Positions 26,531-36,402 of a DNA stretch of 64,000 nt are shown here, piece after piece. The notes under the pieces were generated by a model. The model was not told the DNA's origin. It made no database searches and saw only the letters and a list, made by a program, of their open reading frames with translations. A program made the position numbers and the translations under genes. The stretch's first letter is position 1, and every line of letters starts with the position of its first letter. Source of the stretch: Winogradskyella wichelsiae (GTDB lineage: Bacteria > Bacteroidota > Bacteroidia > Flavobacteriales > Flavobacteriaceae); assembly GCF_013403925.1 (NCBI RefSeq), contig NZ_JABFDJ010000005.1, positions 124,001 to 188,000 of the forward strand, in the 5' to 3' direction.

Positions 26531-28906
26531 ATGGAAAACAAAACTTGTTTTCACTGTGGAGACAACTGTGGTAATCATCCTATAGAATTCCAAGACAAAT
26601 CTTTTTGTTGTAATGGTTGTAAAACTGTTTTCGAAATTTTTAACGAAAACGATCTTACTTGTTATTATGATTTACAAAACTCTCCGGGTACAGTCCCTAA
26701 AGAGATTGAAGGGAAATACGATTTTCTTACTCAAGAAAACATTGTAGAAAAACTCACGGAGTTTAGAGACGAAACGATTGAAATTGCGACACTATATATT
26801 CCGCATATTCACTGTAGTTCTTGCATTTGGATTTTAGAAAACCTCAACAAATTAGACCCTAATATTACATATTCTCAAGTTAATTTCGGGAAGAAAACGG
26901 TTAGAGTGACCTATAAACCCAATGCCACTAATTTAAAATCTGTAGTTTTATTATTAAGCGCTATTGGCTATGAACCTTACATTAGTTTAGACGATTTCAA
27001 CTCGGGTAAAAAAGAAATTAATCGCACCTTAATATATAAATTGGGCGTAGCAGGTTTTGGATTTGGAAACATTATGTTTTTGTCCTTTCCTGAATATTTT
27101 GAAGTCAATGAATTTTGGTTAGACCAGTACAAAATTATCTTTCGCTGGCTTATGTTTGCCTTATCACTACCCATTGTCTTTTATTCGGCTCAAGATTATT
27201 TTATTTCAGCTTTTAAAGGTCTAAAAGCAAAAATATTAAACATAGACGTTCCTATTGCTTTAGGTGTTACTGTATTGTTTGTGAGAAGTACTATTGAAAT
27301 TTCCTTAGATATTGGTTCTGGCTTTTTTGATAGCTTAGCGGGCTTAATCTTCTTCTTATTAACAGGCAAATTTTTTCAACAAAAAACCTACGAATTCTTA
27401 TCTTTTGAACGCGATTACAAATCTTATTTCCCTATTGCTATTACTAAAATAGATAAAGAAGGAAATGAAGAAACAGTTCAAGTATACGATATTGAAAAGG
27501 GAGACCGTATTTTAATACGAAATGAAGAATTAATTCCTGTTGATGGTATTTTAATTAACGGAAAAGCGAAAATAGATTACAGTTTTGTAACAGGAGAATC
27601 GCAAAACATCTCCAAGCAATCTGGCGCTAAATTATTTGCTGGCGGTAAACAAACCAATGGTGTTATTGAAATGGAAGCATTAAAATCTGTAGAACAAAGT
27701 TATCTTACACAACTCTGGAGTAATGATGTTTTTAGTAAAAATAAAGAGGAAGGTTTTACCAATATTACTAATACTATAAGTAAGCATTTTACAATTTCTA
27801 TACTAACTATTTCTATAATCGCAACTGTTTTTTGGCTATTAGTAGACCCAAGTAAAGCGATGAACGTATTTACTGCTGTACTTATCATTGCTTGTCCTTG
27901 CGCTATTGCACTCTCTGCTCCATTCACTTTTGGAAACATCCTGAGAATTTTTGGTAAACAAAAATTCTACGTTAAAAACGCGAGTGTTATTGAAAAATTA
28001 GCCCATATTGATACCATTATTTTTGATAAAACAGGTACAATAACCTCAAATAAACAGAGTAACGCTGAATATGATGGAACATTACTTTCAGACGTTGAAA
28101 ACATAGTCTTGAAGAATTCTCTTCGTGGTTCTAATCATCCTTTAAGTAGAACCTTATATCATATCTTGCAAGAAAATAATATTATTACACTTGATGCCTT
28201 TGAAGAACACATAGGAAAAGGAATTGAAGTAAAACACAATGCCGTAAGTATGAAGATTGGTTCTGCTAGCTTTGTTGGTAATCCTAATGATCAAGCCGTG
28301 TTAAACACTACAGTCCACGTAAGCAGTAATGATGTTTACAAAGGGAAGTTTACGTTTTATAACAGCTACAGAAAAGGGGTTTCTAAACTTTTTAATAAGC
28401 TTAAAAAACAGTATGATTTAGTCATTCTTTCTGGAGATAACGAAGGAGAGCGCGAAAATTTAAGAAAATTACTTCCTGCAAAAACTAAACTTATATTTAA
28501 TCAGAAACCTGAAGATAAGTTAGACTTTATAAAATACCATCAGACAGAAGGCGCAAAAGTATTAATGATTGGAGATGGATTAAACGATGCAGGCGCATTA
28601 GCACAAAGTGATGTTGGCATTGCGCTCTCTGAAGATGTAAATATCTTTTCTCCAGCCTGTGATGCGATACTAGATGCTTCTAGGTTTAAAAACTTGTTCA
28701 CCTTTATTAAAGCTTCTAAATCGGCTGTAAAAATAATTAAATGGAGTTTTGTGCTTTCATTTTTTTATAACATCATAGGTTTATATTTTGCTGTTACGGG
28801 ACAATTAGAACCTGTAGTTGCAGCAATTTTAATGCCATTAAGTTCTATTAGTATCGTTATATTTACAACAATTGCAACAAATTTTTTAGGACGAAAATTA
28901 AAATAA
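26531..28906 (+). CDS. ccoI: Copper-exporting P-type ATPase for cbb3 oxidase assembly
   Basis: This 791-residue P1B ATPase supplies copper for the cbb3 oxidase. The N-terminus has a Cys-rich metal-binding segment (CFHCGDNCG, CCNGCKTVF), then a heavy-metal-associated domain with HIHCSSCIWIL. The membrane copper site CPCAIALSAP, the phosphorylation motif DKTGTITSN and the GDGLNDAGAL hinge are present, with about eight membrane helices. It is the first gene of the cco cluster, divergent from the Fnr-type regulator and probably activated by it. The CPC motif and Cys-rich N-terminus fit the CcoI/FixI subgroup rather than detoxifying CopA. Confidence 0.94.
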   Translation: MENKTCFHCGDNCGNHPIEFQDKSFCCNGCKTVFEIFNENDLTCYYDLQNSPGTVPKEIEGKYDFLTQENIVEKLTEFRDETIEIATLYIPHIHCSSCIWILENLNKLDPNITYSQVNFGKKTVRVTYKPNATNLKSVVLLLSAIGYEPYISLDDFNSGKKEINRTLIYKLGVAGFGFGNIMFLSFPEYFEVNEFWLDQYKIIFRWLMFALSLPIVFYSAQDYFISAFKGLKAKILNIDVPIALGVTVLFVRSTIEISLDIGSGFFDSLAGLIFFLLTGKFFQQKTYEFLSFERDYKSYFPIAITKIDKEGNEETVQVYDIEKGDRILIRNEELIPVDGILINGKAKIDYSFVTGESQNISKQSGAKLFAGGKQTNGVIEMEALKSVEQSYLTQLWSNDVFSKNKEEGFTNITNTISKHFTISILTISIIATVFWLLVDPSKAMNVFTAVLIIACPCAIALSAPFTFGNILRIFGKQKFYVKNASVIEKLAHIDTIIFDKTGTITSNKQSNAEYDGTLLSDVENIVLKNSLRGSNHPLSRTLYHILQENNIITLDAFEEHIGKGIEVKHNAVSMKIGSASFVGNPNDQAVLNTTVHVSSNDVYKGKFTFYNSYRKGVSKLFNKLKKQYDLVILSGDNEGERENLRKLLPAKTKLIFNQKPEDKLDFIKYHQTEGAKVLMIGDGLNDAGALAQSDVGIALSEDVNIFSPACDAILDASRFKNLFTFIKASKSAVKIIKWSFVLSFFYNIIGLYFAVTGQLEPVVAAILMPLSSISIVIFTTIATNFLGRKLK

Positions 28907-28914
28907 ATTGTTCT

Positions 28915-28960
28915 ACATGACAAATATCATGTTTTTAAAGCAGCTGCAATATTAATTTTG
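28915..28960 (+). promoter_or_regulatory. Fnr-type site and -7 box driving ccoS-ccoNO
   Basis: ACATGACAAATATCATGT (28915-28932) has perfect 6-bp arms; its core is ATGA-N6-TCAT. The -7 box TAATTTTG at 28953-28960 starts 29.5 bp from the centre, and no TTG lies 17-23 bases upstream of it. The ccoS start is 19 bp further on. Architecture is that of an activator-dependent (class II) promoter. Confidence 0.8.
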
Positions 28961-28979
28961 CCCCATAACTTCACTAGGT

Positions 28980-29168
28980 ATGAGTGTTATTTATATTTTA
29001 TTAACCATAAGTATTCTTGTGGCTATCATCTTCTTTGTTGCTTTTATAGTAGCTGTTAGAAGCGGACAGTTTGATGACAGCTATACGCCTTCAGTGCGTA
29101 TGCTTTTTGAAGACGAATTAGTTAAAGAAAAACCAAAATCAACTATTAAAACCAATAAGACTAATTAA
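28980..29168 (+). CDS. ccoS: cbb3-type oxidase assembly protein CcoS
   Basis: This 62-residue protein has a single N-terminal membrane helix (MSVIYILLTISILVAIIFFV) and the short C-terminal tail of CcoS, including the SGQFDD-like segment seen in homologues. CcoS helps to insert the copper and heme cofactors of the cbb3 oxidase. It lies between ccoI and ccoNO, its usual place, and starts 20 bp after a predicted activator-dependent promoter. It is followed by ccoNO after 5 bp. Confidence 0.88.
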   Translation: MSVIYILLTISILVAIIFFVAFIVAVRSGQFDDSYTPSVRMLFEDELVKEKPKSTIKTNKTN

Positions 29169-29173
29169 TTATT

Positions 29174-31366
29174 ATGGAAGTACAACAATTCTATTACGAT
29201 AATAAGATCGTTAAAAAATTCCTCTATGCCACCATATTTTGGGGCATAATAGGTATGGCTGTAGGATTACTACTAGCATTTATGTTTGTGTTCCCTAACC
29301 TTACCGATGGCATTTCGTGGCTAAGTTTTGGAAGGTTAAGACCATTACATACTAATGCAGTAATCTTTGCTTTCGTTGGAAATGCAATTTTTGCAGGTGT
29401 TTACTACTCTACACAACGTTTGCTGAAAGCTAGAATGTTTAACGATACCTTAAGTGCTATTAACTTTTGGGGATGGCAAGCTATTATTGTTGCTGCTGCA
29501 ATTTCGTTACCCTTAGGTTATACCTCTTCTAAAGAATATGCTGAACTAGAATGGCCTATAGATATTGCCATTACATTGGTTTGGGTCGTTTTTGGATGGA
29601 ACCTTATTGGAACGATGTTAAGACGTCGTCAGCGTCATTTATACGTAGCCATTTGGTTTTACTTAGCAACGTTTGTTACGGTTGCTGTACTTCATATCTT
29701 TAATAGTTTAGAGCTTCCTGTAAGCGGAATGAAAAGTTACTCTGTTTACGCAGGTGTTCAAGATGCTTTAGTACAATGGTGGTACGGACACAATGCTGTT
29801 GCATTCTTCTTAACAACTCCGTTTTTAGGATTAATGTACTATTTTGTACCAAAAGCTGCAAATAGACCAGTATACTCTTATCGCTTATCTATTATTCACT
29901 TCTGGTCATTAATATTCATTTATATATGGGCAGGACCACATCACTTGTTATACACAGCGTTACCAGAATGGGCTCAAAATCTTGGAGTCGCTTTTTCAGT
30001 AATGTTATTAATGCCTTCTTGGGGTGGTATGATCAATGGTCTTTTAACTTTGCGTGGTGCATGGGATAAAGTACGTACAGATCCTGTTTTAAAATTCATG
30101 GTCGTAGCACTTACCGGTTATGGTATGGCAACCTTTGAAGGGCCGCTTTTATCACTTAAAAACGTTAATGCAATTGGTCACTATACCGATTGGATAATCG
30201 CTCACGTACATGTTGGTGCTTTAGCTTGGAATGGTTTTCTTGCCTTTGGGATGATCTACTGGTTAATTCCTAGACTATTTAAAACAAAACTTTATTCTTT
30301 AAAATTAGCTAATGCTCATTTTTGGATAGGAACTTTAGGTATTATCTTTTATGCCTTACCATTATATGTTGCCGGATTTACACAAGCAAGTATGTGGAAA
30401 CAATTTAATCCAGACGGGACATTAAAGTACGGTAACTTTCTAGAAACGGTGACCGAAATTATGCCAATGTATTGGATGCGTGCTATTGGTGGTACACTTT
30501 ATATTACAGGAATGCTTATCTTATTATATAACGTTGTTGCAACTATAAGAAAATCTAGCGTTAGTGTAGAAGACGAATTAGCTGAAGCTCCTGCTTTACA
30601 ACGTGTTTCTAAACATAGAGTTGCTGGTGAAGGTTGGCATACGGTATTAGAACGTAAACCAATTAAACTAACCATTTTAGCGACTATAGCAATATTAATT
30701 GGTGGTATTGTACAAATTGTGCCAACGATAATGATAAAATCAAACATACCAACATTATCTAGTGTTAAACCTTATTCACCATTAGAATTAGAAGGCCGTG
30801 ATATCTATATCCGTGAAGGTTGTGTAGGTTGTCACTCTCAAATGATACGTCCTTTTAGAAGTGAAGTAGAACGTTATGGTGAATACTCTAAAGCTGGAGA
30901 ATATGTTTACGATCACCCTTTTCTTTGGGGAAGTAAACGAACTGGTCCAGATTTACATCGTGTTGGAGGAAAATACTCAGATAACTGGCACCTAAATCAT
31001 ATGTATGACCCACAAAGTACATCATCAGGTTCTATAATGCCATCGTACAAATGGTTAATAAGAGATGAACTAGACAAGTCTCAAACCGAAGCTAAGTTAG
31101 AAGCTATGGTAACTTTAGGTGTCCCTTATACAGCTGAAGATATTGCAAATGCACAACAACAAATGACAGATCAAGGAACGCAAATAGAAAAAAACCTATA
31201 TGCTGATCCAGATTTTGCTGCGACTTACGAAGCTGATAAAAAAGCTGGAGGAGCTGAGTTCGTTGAAATGCGAAATAGAGAAATAGTTGCTGTAATTGCC
31301 TATTTACAACGCTTAGGCACAGATATTAAAGTAAAGGATATAGATCCTGAAACCACTAAAAATTAA
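29174..31366 (+). CDS. ccoN-ccoO: cbb3-type cytochrome c oxidase, fused CcoN-CcoO subunit
   Basis: This 730-residue protein is the catalytic core of the high-affinity oxidase. Residues 1 to about 480 are subunit I with 12 or more membrane helices and His ligands for hemes b and CuB (WWYGHNAVAFF, GPHHLLY, IIAHVHVGALAW). The rest is the mono-heme CcoO part, with a membrane helix near 497-517 and the heme c motif C550-V-G-C553-H554, then GPDLHRVGGKY. Proteobacteria encode CcoN and CcoO separately; the fusion is usual in Bacteroidota. It lies in the run ccoS-ccoNO-ccoQ-ccoP. Confidence 0.97.
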   Translation: MEVQQFYYDNKIVKKFLYATIFWGIIGMAVGLLLAFMFVFPNLTDGISWLSFGRLRPLHTNAVIFAFVGNAIFAGVYYSTQRLLKARMFNDTLSAINFWGWQAIIVAAAISLPLGYTSSKEYAELEWPIDIAITLVWVVFGWNLIGTMLRRRQRHLYVAIWFYLATFVTVAVLHIFNSLELPVSGMKSYSVYAGVQDALVQWWYGHNAVAFFLTTPFLGLMYYFVPKAANRPVYSYRLSIIHFWSLIFIYIWAGPHHLLYTALPEWAQNLGVAFSVMLLMPSWGGMINGLLTLRGAWDKVRTDPVLKFMVVALTGYGMATFEGPLLSLKNVNAIGHYTDWIIAHVHVGALAWNGFLAFGMIYWLIPRLFKTKLYSLKLANAHFWIGTLGIIFYALPLYVAGFTQASMWKQFNPDGTLKYGNFLETVTEIMPMYWMRAIGGTLYITGMLILLYNVVATIRKSSVSVEDELAEAPALQRVSKHRVAGEGWHTVLERKPIKLTILATIAILIGGIVQIVPTIMIKSNIPTLSSVKPYSPLELEGRDIYIREGCVGCHSQMIRPFRSEVERYGEYSKAGEYVYDHPFLWGSKRTGPDLHRVGGKYSDNWHLNHMYDPQSTSSGSIMPSYKWLIRDELDKSQTEAKLEAMVTLGVPYTAEDIANAQQQMTDQGTQIEKNLYADPDFAATYEADKKAGGAEFVEMRNREIVAVIAYLQRLGTDIKVKDIDPETTKN

Positions 31367-31371
31367 ACGCC

Positions 31372-31557
31372 ATGTTAAAATTTGTAAAAAACTATATGGA
31401 TAGTATTGCTGGCATAGAAATCTATCCAATCATTTCACTAATTATATTTTTTGGCTTTTTTGTAGTCTTATGTTGGTGGGTAATAACAGCAAAAAAAGAC
31501 TATATAACAGCGGTAAGTAATTTACCTTTAGATAACCAAAACCAAACAGAACTATGA
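31372..31557 (+). CDS. ccoQ: Small cbb3 oxidase subunit CcoQ
   Basis: This 61-residue protein has one membrane helix (about 19-42, YPIISLIIFFGFFVVLCWWV) followed by TAKKDYI, the pattern of CcoQ/FixQ. CcoQ stabilises the oxidase complex. It starts 5 bp after ccoNO and its stop overlaps the ccoP start (ATGA at 31554-31557), indicating coupled translation. Confidence 0.88.
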   Translation: MLKFVKNYMDSIAGIEIYPIISLIIFFGFFVVLCWWVITAKKDYITAVSNLPLDNQNQTEL

Positions 31558-32441
31558 GAAATTTAACACCATCTTGGTTAAGAGTCCCATTCCTATTCTT
31601 TCTAATTTTTGGACTGGTAGAATACTTTGTAGATTCAGGAGACGAACCTGCATTTATAGCCCAACCTTTAATTGCTTTATTTCTTTTATTAATACTATTA
31701 GTATTAATTGGTATTGAAGCCATTTCGAAATCGATAAAAAATGTACTTTATCAAAGTTTAGATGAAGCTGCTAAAGCACGTTACGACGCTAAAGCATCAG
31801 AACCTTCTAAAACAGTTATTTGGGTAGAAACAACCTACAAGAAACTATTAGGTGCTAAGGCTATTGAAGAAGAACACGAAATTATACTAGATCACAATTA
31901 CGACGGCATAAAAGAATTAGATAATGACCTTCCACCATGGTGGTTATATGCTTTTTATGCTTCAATTATTTTTGCTGCTATTTATTTAGTAAAATATGAA
32001 ATCTTAGACGGTGATAATCAGTTTGCCGAATTAGAGAATGAATATGCTCAAGCAAAGATTGACATTGAGGAATATAAAAAAACAGCTAAAGATCTTGTAG
32101 ATTTTAATACGGTGGAATTGTTAACCGAAACTTCCGATCTAAATAGCGGAAAGAAAATATTTGAATCTAACTGTGTTGCTTGTCATAAAGCAGATGGTGG
32201 TGGTGGAATTGGGCCAAATCTCACCGATGAGCGTTGGATATTAGGCGGAGGCATTAAAAATGTCTTTAAAACAGTCTCTGAAGGTGGTAGAGATGGAAAA
32301 GGTATGATTGCCTGGAAGCAAAGTTTAAAACCTGCTGAAATTGCTCAAGTAGCTAGTTACGTTTTACAATTTCAAGGAACTACACCTGCAGAACCAAAAG
32401 CTGCAGAGGGAGATGTTTGGGAAGAAGAAACTGCAGAATAA
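31554..32441 (+). CDS. ccoP: cbb3 oxidase cytochrome c subunit CcoP, single heme
   Basis: This 295-residue protein has membrane helices near 8-60 and 129-147 (WWLYAFYASIIFAAIYLV) and one cytochrome c domain with C207-V-A-C210-H211 and GGGIGPNLTDE, then a Met ligand region (GKGMIAW). Proteobacterial CcoP carries two hemes c; here only one CxxCH is present, so the electron path into CcoNO is shorter, as reported for other Bacteroidota. The N-terminal region with two extra helices is longer than in proteobacterial CcoP. Confidence 0.93.
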   Translation: MRNLTPSWLRVPFLFFLIFGLVEYFVDSGDEPAFIAQPLIALFLLLILLVLIGIEAISKSIKNVLYQSLDEAAKARYDAKASEPSKTVIWVETTYKKLLGAKAIEEEHEIILDHNYDGIKELDNDLPPWWLYAFYASIIFAAIYLVKYEILDGDNQFAELENEYAQAKIDIEEYKKTAKDLVDFNTVELLTETSDLNSGKKIFESNCVACHKADGGGGIGPNLTDERWILGGGIKNVFKTVSEGGRDGKGMIAWKQSLKPAEIAQVASYVLQFQGTTPAEPKAAEGDVWEEETAE

Positions 32442-32458
32442 TTTATAACAAAAACAAA

Positions 32459-33883
32459 GTGGAACCGTCAGAAAAAGAATCGTTTAGAGATACCATCGGC
32501 ACAATGACCGATGAAGGTAAACGCGCTTGGGTTTATCCTAAAAAACCAAGCGGACATTTTTATAAATACAGGAAGTTTGTAAGCTATGGTTTACTTATCT
32601 TTTTATTGGTGGCACCATTTATTAAAATTAATGGAAATCAGTTTCTATTATTAAATATTTTAGAACGTCGTTTTAATGTTTTTGGCTTGCCTTTTTGGCC
32701 TCAAGATTTTTATCTTGTAGTAATATCAATGCTTATTGCTATTGTATTTATAGCTTTATTTACCGTAAGTTTTGGTCGTGTATTTTGTGGGTGGATTTGT
32801 CCGCAAACTATTTTTATGGAAATGGTTTTTAGACGTATCGAATATTGGGTTGAAGGAGATAGAAACAAACAGCGCAAACTAGATAAGCAAGAGTGGAATG
32901 CTGAAAAAATCAGGAAGAAAGGATTCAAATGGTTTATTTTCTTAATCATTTCATTTATAATTGCGAATGTTTTCTTAGCCTATTTAATAGGAAGCGATAA
33001 AATTCTAAGATACATAACAGAAAGTCCTTTAGATCATTTAGGAACGCTTTTCCCTCTACTTATTTTTACGGCTGTATTCTATTTTGTATTTGCATCCTTT
33101 AGAGAGCAGGTTTGTATAATTGCCTGTCCTTATGGCAGATTACAAAGTGTTCTATTAGACGAAAAATCTATCGTTGTTGCTTACGACCATAAACGTGGTG
33201 AAGCAGAAAACGGAAGAAAGAAATTTAGAAAAAATGAAGATCGTGAAGCTTTAGGTCATGGAGATTGTATCGATTGTTTACAGTGTGTCAATGTATGCCC
33301 AACAGGGATTGATATTAGAAACGGTACACAATTAGAATGTGTAAACTGTACCGCTTGTATTGACGAATGCGACCATATTATGGAAAGCATAAATCTTCCA
33401 AAAGGATTAATTAGATACGCTAGTGAAAACGAGATTGAAAAGAAAGAAAAGTTTAAATTAACTGCAAGAATGAAAGGCTACATAGCCGTATTAACCATTC
33501 TAACAGGTATTTTTATAGGCTTATTATTTTTAAGAAATGATGTTGAAGCAACTGTACTTAGACTTCCTGGTCAGTTATATGAGCACAAAGAAGGAAATAT
33601 AATCAGTAATGTGTTCACTTATAAATTAGTCAATAAAACGACTAAAGATATTAACCGCATTAATTTTAAGTTGAGAAAATATAAAGGAACAATTAAGCTT
33701 GTTTCTACAACAGAGAATTTTATCGTTCCTGCTCAAGATTTAGCTGAAGGAACTTTATTTATAGAAATTGATAAAAGTGAACTCTCTGGCGATAAAAATA
33801 AATTAGTCATTGAAGTTTATAGTAATGAAGAATTAATTGAAACTACAACGGTTAACTTTTTAGGACCAAGAAGTTATAATTAA
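32459..33883 (+). CDS. ccoG: cbb3 oxidase accessory ferredoxin-type protein CcoG
   Basis: This 474-residue membrane protein has about five helices and two [4Fe-4S] motifs (CIDCLQCVNVCP and CVNCTACIDECD). CcoG (RdxA/FixG) reduces copper for cbb3 assembly. The C-terminal 110 residues form an Ig-like FixG domain. I chose GTG at 32459, 17 bp after ccoP, because MEPSEKESFRD matches the family start; an upstream ATG at 32417 would add 14 residues (MGRRNCRIIYNKNK) that look like read-through of the ccoP tail. Confidence 0.92.
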   Translation: MEPSEKESFRDTIGTMTDEGKRAWVYPKKPSGHFYKYRKFVSYGLLIFLLVAPFIKINGNQFLLLNILERRFNVFGLPFWPQDFYLVVISMLIAIVFIALFTVSFGRVFCGWICPQTIFMEMVFRRIEYWVEGDRNKQRKLDKQEWNAEKIRKKGFKWFIFLIISFIIANVFLAYLIGSDKILRYITESPLDHLGTLFPLLIFTAVFYFVFASFREQVCIIACPYGRLQSVLLDEKSIVVAYDHKRGEAENGRKKFRKNEDREALGHGDCIDCLQCVNVCPTGIDIRNGTQLECVNCTACIDECDHIMESINLPKGLIRYASENEIEKKEKFKLTARMKGYIAVLTILTGIFIGLLFLRNDVEATVLRLPGQLYEHKEGNIISNVFTYKLVNKTTKDINRINFKLRKYKGTIKLVSTTENFIVPAQDLAEGTLFIEIDKSELSGDKNKLVIEVYSNEELIETTTVNFLGPRSYN

Positions 33884-33952
33884 TACCATTAAATTTTCTG
33901 GTAAGACACAAAATAAATTAATAAAAAAATCCCTTTTATGGGGAATTGAGAT

Positions 33953-34399
33953 ATGAAAATAAATTGGGGAACAGGTATAGTCATCGCATTTGTATGCTTT
34001 ATTAGCTTCATTATGTACTTTATTATTACTATGAGTGTTGATGATAAATATGATTTTGATTTAGTAACAGAAGATTATTATGGCCAAGAATTAGAATTTC
34101 AAGAAGATTTAAATAAAGAAGAACATTCTAAAACATTGATAACAAATCTTAATTGGACAAAAACAGAAAAAGGCGTTGTTATTAATTTTCCAGAAGACAT
34201 CGATTACAAGAACATCACAGGTACAGTGTTCCTATATAGACCATCTAATAAACAATTTGATTTTGAAATACCAATTTCATTATCTAACTACAATTTACTC
34301 ATACCTGACAAACGTTTATTGGGTGGTCGTTGGAACATTAAAGTCGATTGGAAAGCTAACGATAATTCTTACATCTATAAAACTGAAATCATTTACTAA
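33953..34399 (+). CDS. ccoH: FixH family protein (CcoH)
   Basis: This 148-residue protein has one N-terminal membrane helix (about 6-26) and a FixH domain containing VDDKYDFDLVTEDYYGQELEFQ, the hallmark of the family. CcoH associates with the cbb3 oxidase and is needed for its maturation. It lies 69 bp after ccoG; the gap has a weak hairpin around GGGG/CCC at 33930-33945. It ends exactly at the ATG of the next gene. Confidence 0.9.
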   Translation: MKINWGTGIVIAFVCFISFIMYFIITMSVDDKYDFDLVTEDYYGQELEFQEDLNKEEHSKTLITNLNWTKTEKGVVINFPEDIDYKNITGTVFLYRPSNKQFDFEIPISLSNYNLLIPDKRLLGGRWNIKVDWKANDNSYIYKTEIIY

Positions 34400-35101
34400 A
34401 TGTTAGTTTCTGCACTTGTTTTAGGCTTATTAGGAAGTTTGCATTGTGTTGGTATGTGCGGACCAATAGCTTTTATGCTCCCTGTAGACCGTTCAAATTC
34501 GTTAAAAAAAGTAAGCCAAATAGCTATTTATCATTTCGGAAGGCTTTTTGCATATAGTTTAATTGGTTTAGTTTTTGGTATTGTTGGTAAGAGTCTTTAC
34601 ATTTTTGGCATTCAACAACAACTATCAATAATAATTGGTGTTTTAATGATCACAGTGGTGCTTTTACCGCATCATATTGTTGGCAAATACAATCTATCAA
34701 AACCACTTTACAAAGGTATTTCTAAAGTAAAATCAGCCTTGGGTAAAGCTTTAAAAAAGAAAACAGCCGATACTTTTTTAACCATTGGTTTTCTTAATGG
34801 TTTTCTTCCCTGTGGTTTAGTTTATATGGCCGTATTCGGTGCCATTGCTACAGGCAGTTTATTAGAAGGAAGTTTGTATATGGTCTTATTCGGGCTAGGA
34901 ACTATTCCTTTAATGACAACAGCTATTTATTTAGGAAAGTTTTTAAATAGTACCATTAAACAGCGCATTCAAAAGGCAATTCCTGTATTTGTTGTTATTA
35001 TTGGAGCCTTATTTATTCTTCGAGGTTTAGGTCTAGGCATTCCGTACATTTCACCTGCTCCAATGGTAGAAACAGCAACGAGCGCTATTGAATGTCACTA
35101 A
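34400..35101 (+). CDS. TauE/SafE-like membrane protein of the cco cluster
   Basis: This 233-residue membrane protein has about six helices and the GSLHCVGMCGPIAFMLP motif near its start, followed by FLNGFLPCGLVYMAVFGA. Proteins of this type (sulfite exporter TauE/SafE family, 'urease accessory protein UreH-like' or CcoI-neighbour) occur beside cbb3 genes across bacteria; the two Cys-containing motifs suggest a link to copper. Its start codon directly follows the FixH stop, so it closes the cco operon. The transported substrate is not established. Confidence 0.88.
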   Translation: MLVSALVLGLLGSLHCVGMCGPIAFMLPVDRSNSLKKVSQIAIYHFGRLFAYSLIGLVFGIVGKSLYIFGIQQQLSIIIGVLMITVVLLPHHIVGKYNLSKPLYKGISKVKSALGKALKKKTADTFLTIGFLNGFLPCGLVYMAVFGAIATGSLLEGSLYMVLFGLGTIPLMTTAIYLGKFLNSTIKQRIQKAIPVFVVIIGALFILRGLGLGIPYISPAPMVETATSAIECH

Positions 35102-35313
35102 ACAGTTGTGATCACTCATCTAAAATTGATGTCTGAAACCTCTTAATATTGAATCGAAAATTTGAGATTCATTTAAAAACTCACCTATTCATATTCATAA
35201 TTTCAACTTTAAATGTAAAGTTATTTTTAGCGTTAAAAAATTCATTTATATCAGCGTATTTTATAGTATTTTTAAAGAACTAATTGAATTTTAATATTTT
35301 ATCAATTGACGTC

Positions 35314-35802
35314 ATGAATATTTTATACATACACGGACTTAATGGAAGCCTAAGTCTAGAGAAAAAAATTGTTTTAGAACATTACGGAGACGTATTTGCA
35401 CCTTCTATTGACTATGAAAATGCACCAAATAGTATTTTAGAGATCATTGAACATTATCCTAAAATTACGTTTAACGTTGTTATAGGAAGCAGTATGGGGG
35501 GGTTTGCTAGTTATTATATATCCAACCATTTTCAATGTCCTACCCTACTCTTTAACCCTGCGTTAGAGAAGCGCTCTGTAGTTCAAAATATCCCAGAAAT
35601 AACACATAAAATAAGTCCTAATAAGCATATCGTTATCGGCACCGAAGATAATGTTGTTAACCCTAAAGACACACTTCAATTTATAGCCAACATAGTAGAT
35701 CTTCAACCCAATTTTAAAATTCACCTACGCAATCATTTAGCACATCGTATTCCATTAGATATTTTCAAGGAAGAAGTCAATACCTTTTTCAACAATATTT
35801 AA
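35314..35802 (+). CDS. YqiA-type alpha/beta-hydrolase
   Basis: This 162-residue esterase-like protein begins MNILYIHGLNGSL, with the oxyanion HG motif, then IGSSMGGFASYYI containing the nucleophile Ser (GxSxG), an Asp near GTEDNVV and the catalytic His in NHLAHRI. Size and motifs fit the YqiA/YcfP family. ATG at 35314 fits the family start better than the TTG at 35284. No promoter was recognised in the 212-bp gap before it. Confidence 0.85.
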   Translation: MNILYIHGLNGSLSLEKKIVLEHYGDVFAPSIDYENAPNSILEIIEHYPKITFNVVIGSSMGGFASYYISNHFQCPTLLFNPALEKRSVVQNIPEITHKISPNKHIVIGTEDNVVNPKDTLQFIANIVDLQPNFKIHLRNHLAHRIPLDIFKEEVNTFFNNI

Positions 35803-35838
35803 CCATTAATTACAATCTCTAATTTAATCTTTACATAC

Positions 35839-36402
35839 ATGAAAAACATTCTATATGTATTAATTTTTAGTACTTCATTTTTAACTGTAACAGCGCAAAG
35901 TACAAGTGTTGAAAAATCCGTATTTGGTATTCAAACAGGATTTTTAGGTTTTTGGGGCCATAATGAATCTAAACTTTCCAATTCTATAGTTTTAAGAAGT
36001 GAGTTAGGATTTGATGCAGGTATTTTTAGTAACAACTTTGAAGATGGATCACTATTTATTTTAGTACCTGCAATTACAATTGAACCGCGATGGTATTATA
36101 ACCTCAATAAAAGAGTTTCTAAGTCGAGAAGAATAGATGGGAATAGCGGGAATTTTATTTCAATAAAAACAACGTACCATCCGGACCTTGTCATTGGTTC
36201 TTTAGATGATAACCATAATTTCATCAGTGATATCTCGATTATACCTACCTGGGGAATCCGAAGAAATGTTGGAAACCACTTTACTTATGAAACAGGTATA
36301 GGATTGGGCTACGTTCATTTTTTTAAAGAAGAAAACGTTTATCTAAAATTTAATAATGGCCTTGCACTAAATCTACACTTAAGAATTGGCTACCGTTTGT
36401 AA
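35839..36402 (+). CDS. Secreted beta-barrel-like protein of unknown function
   Basis: This 187-residue protein has a signal peptide (cleavage after TVTAQ, about residue 20). The mature part has alternating aromatic and polar strands (SVFGIQTGFLGFWGH, YETGIGLGYVHFF, LHLRIGYRL) and ends in Leu, like an eight-stranded outer-membrane barrel. I do not recognise a named family. It follows the hydrolase by 36 bp and precedes the UspA terminator. Confidence 0.72.
   Translation: MKNILYVLIFSTSFLTVTAQSTSVEKSVFGIQTGFLGFWGHNESKLSNSIVLRSELGFDAGIFSNNFEDGSLFILVPAITIEPRWYYNLNKRVSKSRRIDGNSGNFISIKTTYHPDLVIGSLDDNHNFISDISIIPTWGIRRNVGNHFTYETGIGLGYVHFFKEENVYLKFNNGLALNLHLRIGYRL

Noticed and set aside
32417..32458. 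Longer CcoG N-terminus from ATG at 32417
   Set aside because: It lies inside ccoP and adds residues unlike the family start; GTG at 32459 fits better.
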